A stretch of DNA of 64,000 bases from Oasisia sp. SBJ-2009 (Eukaryota; Annelida; Polychaeta; Sabellida; Siboglinidae): contig OZ024863.1 in NCBI GenBank assembly GCA_964017155.1, positions 45,831,864 to 45,895,863 on the forward strand, written 5' to 3'. The stretch's first letter is position 1. Every line of letters begins with the position of its first letter. Positions 40,746 to 54,300 of this stretch are shown here, one piece after another. The notes below the pieces were generated by a model. It searched no databases. It was given only the letters and a program-made list of their open reading frames with translations, and was not told where the DNA came from. The translations under genes and the position numbers were made by a program.

Positions 40746-42169
40746 CACCTTTAGTCTCTCGTCTATTATTGTTAGTACAAGTAGTATTGATATACAGTTC
40801 TAAGCAAAAATTCGTTGTCCTGACACCATAATATAAAATTATGTTATCAGTCGAGTTTTGATGTTAGTCTTCCTCGTTTTGGCTTGCGTTCAAGCAGTCT
40901 ATAAATGCTTCTTTAAAAGTTGTTCAATGCCATCAATGCAATTGCCACCGTTAAATACAATCCTGTCTGGCAAGCAGGAAGACCGACCCATCTGTAACGA
41001 TCGCTGGAACGTTTATTATTGACGTTTCTGCGTCAGGCATTGTTGCTTAATGCTCATAGCAGCTGTTTTGTGTTATTTACCATCACTATTCCAACTACGA
41101 TTCTTCGCGTTCTTAGAATGTTTCTCCAGAAATTTGGTTTTGTCTTAGCCTCAGGCCAAGAAATTGTGCTATAAGTATAACCAATATAAAATTTAAAAGA
41201 TGAAACAATGCTCACAATGTTCTCACAGATTGTGGATATGTCAAGTCAACATTAACTGATTACTTTATCCGTGATTATAATTTTTTTATAATTAACACGC
41301 TTACGCGCTGGTATGGCCGTATGCCGATGCCGTTCGCTATTTCGCAACGTGTATATAAAACCAGATGAGTGGTTCAATCTATATCAACATGTGTGTGAAA
41401 CTAGGTCGTTCAACTTCAAGCAGATGTCCCCCGCGCTGCGCTTACAACAGAACTGTGTAACACTGTTCCTCTGAACACAAAGACGAAATATCTGTATTCG
41501 AGGCTCCGTGCGTCACTGTTAGAAAAACACAAGTATGCTTGGAAAACACGTAACCCGAATTAACCTAGTATGTGCAGCCGTGCGTGCAACTCTGAACGGT
41601 ATGGTTGTTCGTATATACGCCGGGGCGTTTACGTGTATGATATATAAAGAAATGAACGAAGCGTGACCGGATGACGATTGCAACAATAATTATAGTCTCG
41701 TGGGATCTGGGGACTTCGCAGATGCGATGTGATGAAAGGTGCGACAGAGATAGGCAACGTTAGATACTGATACGCATGGGGAGAGAGACACGGGCATGGT
41801 GCCGTAACCCATTTGTGTCCGTCACTTGCAAACGTGATCAGTTAGCGTGACGTCTGACGGGTGAAACTAGAGTGTGATTTACAAGGTGAACGAACAGGTT
41901 GGCGGACTGACTTCAGACCTCAGTGGGGATAAAAGATATGTAGTCGTTGTTGCCCATGTTACAATTCGATGCCGTTACATAGGACACTTGTAATAGAAGA
42001 ATGCTATGTTGGTCCTTACCCAATCTAAATACGCCATTTAACGTACGGTCGCGGTTGTGTGATAGTGTGATCACTGCAAACAATCACACGGACGTGTAAT
42101 GATAATTATTTATTAACTACGCGGTCGCTACGTCGGTGTAACCTGATCATAACTCGAATAAACACTCAC
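40746..42169. other. no gene recognised
   Basis: Unique AT-rich DNA with no supported feature. Confidence 0.4.
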
Positions 42170-42560
42170 CGTTTGAAAGCGCCGACATATTGTCACGATA
42201 CGACGTCGCGACACGCTTGGCTACTCCATCTTGTCACCAGACGATTCGATTGTCTCCACCACGAGGAGACGTCCACTTTCCCGCTGTCACTTGGCCTCTT
42301 CCCACGTCCGGCAGAGTCCGGTGAGGTGAACAGTCGGCGACGCGGGGTGTTTGGCCGGACGGTCACGGCTTGTGCGGTGTCTAGCTTGGACCCGAGCCGC
42401 TCGACTGCACGTGAGGCAACGGTCCCGTCTGCGTTGGCGCTGGCTCGGCCGCTACAGGCGCCTGCTGAAGCGCGGAGTCGGGGCGAAGCGAGGGTCTAGA
42501 CGGACCGCCTCCGTCACGCCGAGTGAACACCGCCAGCACGTTATAATGTGATGTATGGCC
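42170..42560 (-). CDS. candidate first exon and CpG-island promoter, possibly of the Sushi gene
   Basis: A CpG-dense, GC-rich block on the minus strand ends in CAATATGTCGGCGC and a strong donor, AACG|GTGAGT. The ATG at 42188-42186 would give MSALSN and leave the exon in phase 1, the phase in which the CCP exon starts. Upstream in the same exon a two-codon uORF (ATG GAG TAG) precedes the start. No signal peptide is present, so either an unseen phase 1-1 exon supplies it or the assignment is wrong. The intron would span about 7 kb. Confidence 0.35.
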
Positions 42561-42599
42561 TTTGTACACGGAATCGTGTGTCATACTCTGTTATGTACG

Positions 42600-42840
42600 G
42601 CTTCGTTTCACGGCGTTTGCTTGGCATGGATCTGAGTTAGATAACCGTTTTTGGCATGGGACTGAGTTAGATAACCATTTTTAATCGAGAAAATGTAGGT
42701 TCAAATCATATTGTTATATTTCAATCAGCTATGTAAGAGTTTTTGTGGACAGTGATGGCGAATGAATCTTCGTTCAGAATATGTGGAGTCGAGACGGTGT
42801 TCGTATGAACATATCTATCACAGGGCGAAATGTAGGCCCT
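42600..42840 (+). mobile_element. tRNA-derived SINE copy 5, degenerate, with short head duplication
   Basis: TGGCATGGATCTGAGTTAGA and TGGCATGGGACTGAGTTAGA, about 35 bases apart, show a duplication of the head. The weak B box GGTTCAAATC, body (TTTGTGGACAGTGATGG, GAGACGGTGTTCGTATGAAC) and partial tail AAACCGCTTTGG place it in the family. Confidence 0.65.
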
Positions 42841-44596
<1,756 letters not shown>

Positions 44597-44616
44597 TATC
44601 AACTAACCCTACCTGC

Positions 44617-44811
44617 AGGGTTAGTTGATAAGTTTGACAACTTTTTTGGCAGACCCACCAAGTCCTTGTAAAGCGACTCAGTACATTCTACCTTCCTCAG
44701 AGATGTGCCTAACAGATACGTCCATGTTCTAATAGAACATTCGTCACTGACTCCATCATATGTATCCCTCAGATAGTGTTGAGTTCAGCAAAACGTGTAT
44801 CAACTAACCCT
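44617..44811. mobile_element. possible 195-bp MITE, AGGGTTAGTTGATA termini
   Basis: AGGGTTAGTTGATA (44617-44630) and its inverse TATCAACTAACCCT (44798-44811) bound 195 bases. A third copy, TATCAACTAACCCT, lies at 44597-44610, back to back with the left terminus across ACCTGC. No target duplication is clear. Confidence 0.5.
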
Positions 44812-45296
44812 CCCTTCTCCTAATTATGTATCATACCAGATTAGTAAAACGTCAGCTACGAATACAAATATAATTATATGCATCCCTTTTAGAGTATGAT
44901 CTGGCCCGTGTTACTCGGAATTAACACCGTATTCATGGAATTCGACTGGGTTTTATCGAGGCACCTAGACATGACTTAGCAAAACCCGCTATACCAGTTG
45001 TAGTAGGTCGCGGGTCGGTGTTCTGTGCTATGTAATCGGCCACGGCATAACTTTTCCAAGTAACAGAATCGTGAACGATCAGCCAACTGAACAGTGTCAG
45101 AGTGGCAGTGTTACTTAACAGTGTGGTGCTCTCTTTGACCTAGCTGCGCACTATAGCAAGCGAACAAAGCGCTGTGAGGCCTTTTTGTCTAGAGTATGTT
45201 TGCTATTATTTATTACGGTAACGCGCACGTCATTGACGTTATTTATCATAGTGTGGCCATTAGCGGCAAGGAGGTGATATTCCGTGTCTTGTAATA

Positions 45297-45299
<3 letters not shown>
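44812..45299. other. no gene recognised
   Basis: Nothing supported. Confidence 0.4.
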
Positions 45300-45340
<41 letters not shown>

Positions 45341-45342
45341 AG

Positions 45343-45378
<36 letters not shown>

Positions 45379-45841
45379 GGCGGGCGGGCGGGCGGGCGTG
45401 CGGGCGTCGTGTGTGGTGTGGTGAGGTGTGGTGAGGTATGGTGTGGTGTGTGTGTGTGATGTGCGTGCGTTCGTGCGGGTGTGGTATGATGTGGTGTGTG
45501 TGATATGTGTGCGTGCGTGTGTGGTGTGGTGTGGCGTGGTTTGGTGTGGTGTGTGTGATGTGCGTGTGTGGTGTGGTGTGGTGTGGTGTGGTGTGGTGTG
45601 GTGTGGTGTGGTGTGGTGTGGTGTGGTGTGGTGTGGTGTGGTGTGGTGTGGTGTGGTGTGGTGTGGTGTGGTGTGGTGTGGTGTGGTGTGGTGTGGTGTG
45701 GTGTGGTGTGGTGTGGTGTGGTGTGGTGTGGTGTAGTGAGGTGTGGTGTATGTGGGTACGTGTGTGGTGTGGTGTGGTGTGTGTGGTGTGCGTGCGTGCG
45801 TGCGTGCGTGGTGTGGTGAGGTGTGGTGTGGAGTGGTGTGG

Positions 45842-45885
<44 letters not shown>

Positions 45886-46068
45886 TGTGTAGTGTGGTGT
45901 GGTGTGGTGTGGTGTGTGTGATGTGCGTGCGTGCGTGCGTGCGAGGTGTGGTGTGGTGAGGTGTGGAGTGGTGTGGTGTGTGTGCGTGCGTGCGTGCGTG
46001 CGTGCGTGCGTGTGTAGTGTGGTGTGTGTGATGTGTGTGCGCGCGCGCGTGCATGTGTGCGTGCGTGT
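45300..46068. repeat. G/T-rich higher-order array (GT, GCGT, GGTGT)
   Basis: (GT)n, (GCGT)n and GCGG tetramers, degenerate GTGTG, then about 36 GGTGT pentamers (45565-45735). Next comes a module of TGTGATGTGCGTGCGTGC, AGGTGTGG, AGTGGTGTGG and TGTGTAGTGTGG words, present twice with a period of about 125-135 bp (45780-45905, 45915-46030). The plus strand has almost no A or C. ORFs up to 301 codons here are artefacts. Confidence 0.95.
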
Positions 46069-46311
46069 TTGGGTTTTGCGTGTTCCATCTTAGTTAGTAA
46101 TACAATTTTACAATTGACCAAATTAAACAGTACGCAACTATATGAATACACATGGCTCAGTATGCTCTCTTCGAATTACCGCAGAGCGCCTATTACTGAG
46201 CCTTTTTCCAACCACATCCATCTCAACGAAGCGGTCATGTTTCCCCCTCTACAACCCGGCCGCAGTCAACTGTTGGGAGAGAAAAGCAGCGAGTGGAGTG
46301 ACATAGTGTTG

Positions 46312-46526
<215 letters not shown>

Positions 46527-47120
46527 CAATATATCTTTGTCTATTGCAAGTGCAATTCTTCAAAATATCACGGAACATCTGACCCTACGCGGACTACCTG
46601 CCCCGCCTTACCGTATGCGCATTTTTTCATCAAATGGCTCGTTGTTAGTTCCTACTTTGTGATCGAACGTCAGTTTTCTTCGCTCGGTACATTGGGGCCT
46701 CGTCATCGATTGCACACAATGAAGCACGATCATGCGCAGAAGCAACGATCACGTCATTTCCTCCTAAACCTACGTCTCTACGATACGGTTATGACGGAGA
46801 CAGCACATATATTAGCAACAAGCGCAGATGGGTGTGACAGGGTGAACGGCACCTGGTGGAGGAAGTATTTGGCAATAGTAGTGCGACCCATTGTACCCCC
46901 CCCCCTAATCATCCCCGATCACATTCCACTCCCCGATTTCGCGTTTAGCAGCCTAACAGATGTTGGAATTTGTTTTTTAAGAAAAGTGTTACGATAACGG
47001 TTCGTGCGTGCTCTTTCGGATATATGTATCTACAACCAGATTGTGCAACATAGTAAAATTCGTGGAATGTGTGAGAGGTGTCCTTTAAGATGTCCCTTGT
47101 TTTTTCATCACACATGTTTC
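46527..47120. other. no gene recognised
   Basis: A poly-C run at 46898-46906 is the only feature seen. Confidence 0.4.
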
Positions 47121-47369
47121 CTAAGGTTCATTCACTGTTGGGAGTGTCGTGCCAGTGGTTTTGCTGGCTGACCGTACGACGCGATCGAGCAGCACTCTAT
47201 TCTTAACTGATAAGCTTCGACGCCAATAAATTAGACAGTAGCAGAGGACTGGCTGGACTGTAGATTTATAGAAGAGATGATTTATTGTCCTACACACATT
47301 AAATGTTCTTAGTGAGCATGCACACAATACGAGTTGTGTGTCGTCAATCGTCATGGTGATTGGCGCCAA
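47121..47369 (-). pseudogene. LINE reverse transcriptase C-terminal fragment
   Basis: An 83-codon frame contains SLRTFNVCRTINHLFYKSTV, LCYCLIYWRRSLSVKNRVLL and DRVVRSASKTTG. This matches the region after the RT palm in CR1/L2/Jockey-type LINEs (fYkS-x-vqsvL-x-y-x-liyW, slsvknr-x-lLdriVr-x-asKi-G). The catalytic palm is absent, so it is a 5'-truncated dead copy. Confidence 0.75.
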
Positions 47370-48184
47370 ACTTTCAGTCGCCGCACAGAAGGGATGTCTT
47401 TAGAAGCGACATAAAACGGATGAGTTACAAGTAGTGGTGTTCCTTCAGTGGGAGGGCGGATTCACGGGGTACAGTATAATTATTGTAAACCCCTCGTAGC
47501 CCAAACCATTCAAGTTGACCCCCTTCACAAGGCCCGAGGCGCCCGTTATTTGTGTCGATTTCGGGCTATGAAAATGTGAGATACACTAACTGAGTGCGGA
47601 AGGTTGACCAAGATGTTAATGCGTTAACTTGTTAGTTAGTCTAGCCTTTAAAAATGTCAAAATCATAAATAACGGCTACATGTCGTTATCAGCGATATTG
47701 TCATTAAATATTTTTATGTCAGGTCATGACACACCTAAGTGTTGGAAAGATAGTTTCAACAAGGTATCAAGATGCAAACTGGTTTTGTGTTTGTGTTCAT
47801 TGCGTGCGTGTGAGCGTGTGTGGGGCGTTTGCATGTGTATGTGCGCGCATCTATATGGAGAGTAGACATCTGGCACGGCGTAGTCCCGTAGACATTGCCC
47901 AAGCGAGATAGCTGCATTCTACGGTCTGGAAAGTTTGTGGCGCCACCTAGCGAACATCGATTAATAATAATAGTGGTTATATGAAGTTTACACGCCTGAA
48001 TTAAATTATAAATAAGTATCCTACTCCGTTGTGTGGGTTCCAGGGCTTGGTGGACCCTGGATACGTGCTTTTAGTGTTCATTGGCCAATCTGCCACTGGT
48101 CCACAAACTGGTGTAAACTGCTGATATGGCTGAAGTAATGTTGATAGGATGGATATGTCAATAACTAATAAATACTGTCTAATA
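47370..48184. other. no gene recognised
   Basis: Possible further LINE-derived sequence, but I cannot align it. Confidence 0.35.
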
Positions 48185-48412
48185 CATGCTGAATAAGGGA
48201 AGCATCCAGCCATATGCTACAATTAATGCGCGAAGGCTGCTCACACACATATCCACCACTGTCTATAGCCAGGTACTCATTTATACAGCTGAGTGAACTG
48301 GAGCAATGTAGGGTGAAAAAACTTGCCCTAGGTTTTAACACCACAGCACAGGATTCAAACCCGGGTTCTTGTAGTGGAGAGTCTGAAGCTCTACCCCACC
48401 CCCCCCCCCCCC
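48185..48412 (-). mobile_element. tRNA-derived SINE copy 6
   Basis: On the minus strand the B-box region reads GGTTTGAATCCTGTGCTGTG, with GGTAGAGCTTCAGACTC before it. The body carries GTATAAATGAGTACCTGGCT and CAGTGGTGGATATGTGTG. At the 5' end a run of 15 C (48398-48412 on plus) replaces the first part of the head. Confidence 0.83.
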
Positions 48413-51174
48413 GAGACATTGCACTCGTAAATACTGTTGAAAATGCTAACACGACAGGAGATAGTAACAATGTTGACATGATGGAATTTTTTAGCACAAT
48501 GGTTAAAGCAATGCCAACAACAAACACTCAACACAATTTCACATAATGAGGGTATATTTATTTATACAAAAACGTCACATTCTGCCACACAAGAGAGCTG
48601 AAATACACTGATGGTAAAATAACCGAGTGACATACAACAGTTCCAGACATATGATGACATAATGCGGAGAACTAGCACCCTAACGAGAGGACAGTCAGGC
48701 AAACATTAATTAAGCCCGACAGTTGGCCGACATAATTAATCTCGATGCACCGATTTACACCAAATCGATAGTAGCTGTGTAAATAATGCATCGGCATCTC
48801 ATGATTTCTGTTTACAAGTGTCCTTCTAATGTATCAACTAGGTTGCACTGCAGAATAAGACGATAGTGGTGTCCACATATACATGTCACAGCGGAACATT
48901 TTCTCAATCCCTGCCAACCTTTTTATAAGGGAAAAGGTTTCTATTTCACAATTCTGCACCACAATTTATGTAATGCAGTATCAACCCCTGGTACGAACCA
49001 AGTCTCCTATTCTGGAAACCAAACCACTGCGATCTATTCATCAGAACTATGTCCACTATGCACTCAGTGACTAGCTTGTATTACACTATGACATCTGCAG
49101 TGACTTACTTACTCGCAGGCATACACTCACACACTCTGGAATAGCAATGAAAAATATGCCACACTGGCATATTGCCACAGATGGTTTAGCACAATACTAC
49201 ATCAGTTATCTGAAAAGTGAAATCTGTGAACAGCAGACAAAAATAAGATATCTTCCTCCGAGTTCAAGCTAAATATATTGAGTTTATATTTAATATATTT
49301 ATAACCTTTTCCTAGTATTTGTTACTGTTTCATTGCACATTAAACGTTTGCAATGCAATCTACTTTTATTTTTACTTAGTGCTTTAAGTAATAAGTTATT
49401 CAAACATTTAATGTTTTTCAATTTTTATTCAAATTTGTAGCATTTAATTTTTCCATATCAAATTATGTTGACAGGAAAAAGACCATCCGAGTGTTAACAA
49501 GATCTTTCGAACCTCAACTCACAAAACCAACCATTTCTCTAACAATACCTTTGCAGTCACTAAATGTAACATTGCAAAGCCAGCGTGTAAGCAATTTCTG
49601 AAATGACATGCCACATCGTAGTTGCATAGTTTCTGGCTTGTCTATACACACAGTCGTAGTTAACCTGTGAACATGTTCACTTACATGGTGTCTAAAGCCG
49701 ACTAAGACATTTAAAACGCATCACTTTAAAATAAAAACACTTCTTCAAAACATCCACTCATAATGTACATATGACAATTTAAACGGACGGGTATACATGA
49801 TTGATTCGACGGGGGGATAGGGGTTATCTTCACACAATAATTGACAAGGGAATAACAACGCACATATGGCACGTTTAATATGCAGCGTTACCACTCAATG
49901 GCGACATTATTACAAGACGAAAGATATGTCGCTCATGGCTTTAACCACAATACTCCATTGCCTCACAACTTTCACAGTGGACACGTTACACATTATTATA
50001 TATTAGCTTTTGCTGAATACAAGCAACATATGAACAGCAAAGCCGTGTTTCATACGATGTATCCAGGAGCGTTACTCGTCACCCAAGAACACTCGACCTT
50101 GCCATCTGCATATGCCTTAGAGGCGCACTACGTCTATAGTAGTGCATCTTTCTGACGCTGAAAATAAATCGCAAGCCCTTGGGCCAACCTAAATCTGTTG
50201 TCAACGGAAACTACGATCAACTACGTGGCCTTTAATACTAACGGCTAACACAACAAATGGCACAGGTAAACTACATGTCAATAAATAAAAGTGCACACCA
50301 TGCTTCAGGTTTTCGTCTCGTCTCGTTTTGTTCACTACACCGACAGCCAACCATGTTTCTTCCTGTATAATCCAGACATCATGTAGACACACTGACGAAA
50401 TCTAGGGCTGTCTCCGTTGGGGGTATACATCGCCATGGTTACGCACATCTACAGCTATGTTTACATCGGCGCAGATGTGACTGCGCGTAAGCTACAATTC
50501 CCGGCGATACAGGACTAGATTAACCGCCACACAGACGCCTAGGTAACGGTCGCCGAGGCAACGACGGCCCGCTGAAGTAAACACGCAACGAGCGGAAAGG
50601 GTGGATGGATGCATTCATGTGTTACATTGCGGCTAACTGCTAGGGACGTTAACTAGGTTGCTGTATAGTATATACAGTGCGGAGCAGAAAGCGTGTGGCA
50701 CAACAATGAAAGCGTCACCACCCAATGTTTACAGTCCGCGCGTGCGACCCGTCGAGGTCGCTGACACTGGCGCCACCGTGTGGCCGTCAACGTAGGTGGG
50801 TGACAAATGCGGATGAAGGGAGGATATGTAATGTATGGCGTTGATGGTTCAGTCTTCCTTCGTGCCGTTGCTCACGGCCATGCGGTCTTTCCTCACTGCA
50901 AACAAATTGCAAAAATGCTTATTGTTCTGTATAAAGGTGACCATGGTAACCAGAAAATTCTTTCAAATTCTAATTGTTATTATTATTAATGGAAATATCC
51001 ACAAAACATTTGATTCATATACTTTCACTTTTTTTTTACTTATTCTAACAAATAGTAGATTAAATAATGCAATGAAGTAGTTTGGCTTACAAAGGTACCA
51101 CTTCATACATATTATTATTTATATATTAGCAGATATATTACACTTTAAAAAAGGATAAATATTAAAAATCATAT
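48413..51174. other. tropomodulin 3' flank or last intron
   Basis: Mostly unique, AT-rich DNA with a CpG-rich patch at 50440-50790. A possible last tropomodulin exon lies at 50201-50334 (see findings). Nothing else is supported. Confidence 0.4.
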
Positions 51175-51381
51175 TTATACCAAAGATATTACTCTTTGTT
51201 CACCCAAAAACCAAACGACACCGGCACGCGTACCTTCGTCGTAGTTGCGTTCGAGGATCTCATGAACTTTGACCTGTACATTGCGAGACTCGAGGAAGAT
51301 ACCGAGTTTCACAAGTGTCTTGTTCTCCTTCAGTAAGTCGGCAATCTTCGCCTCGCGCTGAACTCCCAGTAACTGTGGCCT
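51175..51381 (-). CDS. TMOD: tropomodulin exon 8 (LRR end), with optional read-through
   Basis: Acceptor CCACCCACAG, then RPQLLGVQREAKIADLLKEN and KTLVKLGIFLESRNVQVKVH to YDE at a GAAG|GTACGC donor (51234). If that weak donor is not used, the frame adds GTRAGVVWFLGEQRVISLV and stops at 51175, unlike the usual basic tropomodulin C-terminus. Confidence 0.85.
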   Translation of the reverse strand, partial: RPQLLGVQREAKIADLLKENKTLVKLGIFLESRNVQVKVHEILERNYDEGTRAGVVWFLGEQRVISLV

Positions 51382-54300
51382 CTGTGGGTGGCAAGACATC
51401 GCAAAATAAAGTACGTATTTTAAAGAGAAACAAAAGGTGGGCCTTTATATCTGAGAGAGTTAATATGATCTAGTCATTTCTAACTACAACAACAATGTGA
51501 TTTACTTGGAATTTGGTGGGAGATTCTAGTAACGTTTCACCAGTTCCCGGTGGCTGACACATTATTAAAGGGATATAAAAGGAAACTGTATGGGCTGATG
51601 CAGTTATAAGAGTTTAAGCGAATAAAAACACCTAGTGCTTGAATCAATATTATAATACATGCTGCTATACAGCTCCATACTCCACACAAAAAATCAATGA
51701 GAAATTCCACATTTTGTGCTATGCCGTTCACAAATATGCATACTTTTGCTGCGCTTTCTGGATGCATAAGAACTTTCTGGATGCCCAGTTGTGACATTAG
51801 ACAGGACACAACCAGATCACCTTGCTAATTAACTTTCAGCTTCCAAGGGAATTGCTATGCTGACGGGTTTAAAACTGAATTTATACTACAAATGTATTTT
51901 CTTAATGTTGTCAAATGTTTACATACATACTTAATCTTTAACTATACATGGAAAACTATTTTTTAGATAATGCCTTGTTTCTATTCCCTTCAATACGGTC
52001 TAATCATTTCTAACTACAATAGACAATGTGGTTTACTTGTAATTGGTGGGAGATTCTAGCTACGTCTCACCAGTTCTCGGTGGCTGATACAGTATTAAAG
52101 GAATACAAAAGGAAACCGTGTGGGCTGATGCAGCTAAAAGTTAATACGATCTAACCATCTGCAGCTATGGTTGGCAAAACCATGCTCAGAATATACTTTC
52201 AAAGTGCGAGGTTCTTGTGAAATCTCACTATCTCAGGAGGTAACATGTAGATATAAGTCCCTGACGCTTCACCATCCCCTAGAGCTTTTTCAACCTTGAC
52301 ACTTCAGTAACGCATTGAATGCTTGTTGTTTCTTTAATGTGTATACAAATATGCCAGCTCATAAAACAGTACAACTATGTTATGTTAACACCGGCCTGTG
52401 TTAAATCTAGTATGCACCACCCAATGCCATGGCAATATACAGACCTGGTTAGCGACATGGAGTTCTAACAATGTCTGGTTTTCGTTGATAGCTTCGATCA
52501 CGTTCAGGATGCCTGTTCCACTGATGTAGTTTGACTCGAGACTCAGTGACTTCAATGTTTTGTTCGACCGCAGCGCCTCGGCAAATGCCTGAAAATGGTA
52601 GGTATCAACTGATGTATGGCTGCTGTAGTAAATTCGAGGAACTTTAATAAGAACAAACAAATTTCCTGGCGTTATTGTTGACACTGGTAACTGGTATTTG
52701 GAATTACTATTGGTCACCAGGCCTGGGACTATCAACCTATCAATCAGGATGGTGACTTTCATCTTTTGGAAAAACAGCAAAATTAAAACTGCCAAAACTG
52801 ACTGCAAAGTGGGTGTTGTGGTGCCAAATTGTTATCTACTGTTTTATTCTATGCCAAATGATTTTAAAATGGTACCTCATTTAGTGAAACATATTCAGTA
52901 GTTTTTTTATTGACTGGTATTGCAAAGATTTGAAGCACCTCTTCAAAATGCAATATTTTGAGAACCAACACGTCACTTTAACATAATTTATTTACTGTTT
53001 TGTAACTGTGAATATTTTGCTATGTTGAGGAAAATACACCAGCCATTGAAAATGTATTTACCAGGCACATACTCCTGCCCAAATAAAAATAGATGGGATA
53101 TGACCTAGATGACTATTTTTGGCTCATGTGAATTAACTGTGACGAGTCACACCAATTCCTGAGTATGACAATCCAAACATAGCAAAGTGTAAGTCCCACT
53201 GTCCAAACACTTTTTCGCTCAAGTACAACTCAGTGCCTATGTTAGTACCACTGACCTTTGCCACTTTGTCTGACGCTCTGGTGTTGCATAGCGAGAGATT
53301 TTCTAGGGATGTGTTTGTCTTCAGTGCCTCGGCAAACTCCTTCAGTGTGTCGATGGATATGGTCTGTAAACAGAAGGAGTGACATCAACCACTACACTCA
53401 AAATATTTGCACCCTGAGCTGTAACAATAAGCTTTGTGCAGATTATGCAATACAGCTGAACACTTCCTTGACATGTTGTTGGCGCTGTTTTGATTTGGCA
53501 CTGGTTTTAATTACGAAAGGATGGACGGACGGACGGACGGACGGACGGACGGACGGACGGACGGACGAACAATTGCAAGAACACACACTCACTTTGATGT
53601 TGTTGAGATTTAGTTCTTTCAGTTTTGGGTCGTTGTCTTTCACTCGCTGTAGACTTTCCTCTACATTTGTACTGTTAACCGAATCCTCGTCTCCGAATGT
53701 TTTCAGTTCTTCAGGTCTCGCATGTACTGCAATTAAACCACCAATGTCAACACTCCAGCAGTGCATACAACATGAGTATAGACATAGAATTGAACACATA
53801 ACAGAATAAAGTTTTGCATGAAAATATATGAAACTCGCTGGTCTGACCTGGCACAACATTAACTGGCCCAGCCAATAAATAGGTAAGGAAAGTAATATGT
53901 AAATGGGGAGAGTTTCAAGAATGTATTTAATTGTCAGTTATCGAAATGTCGATACAAAATTTGAATAACAGTCGATGTCAGTCAATTGTTATTTGCCATT
54001 TTTACAAAATAATAATGTTCCAAGCAGAACATGACACTGATTTGAACAGAATCGTAACCATGGATCAATTAAATGCATGATGAATGTTGACATCTTAGCT
54101 TGGTGTATACAAAGCAATATAATCATTGTATTTCAGGTGACATTATTGTAATGATGACCAGTTTACACAGGAAGCCTGCTTCAATCTGGTTCGTTGACGC
54201 CCTTCGGTTGCCACATACGCTGATCCAATCCAACTGACATGCACCAAGCTTTAGTAAACATGTACATGAGACATGACGTACCACTGAAGCCGCCCGCTGT

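Noticed and set aside
44597..44630. Interstitial telomere repeat (CCCTAA)
   Set aside because: Only one CCCTAA-like word per terminus, not tandem; better explained as element termini.
45246..46151. 301-codon Thr/His-rich minus ORF
   Set aside because: Translation of the G/T higher-order array; no protein-like composition.
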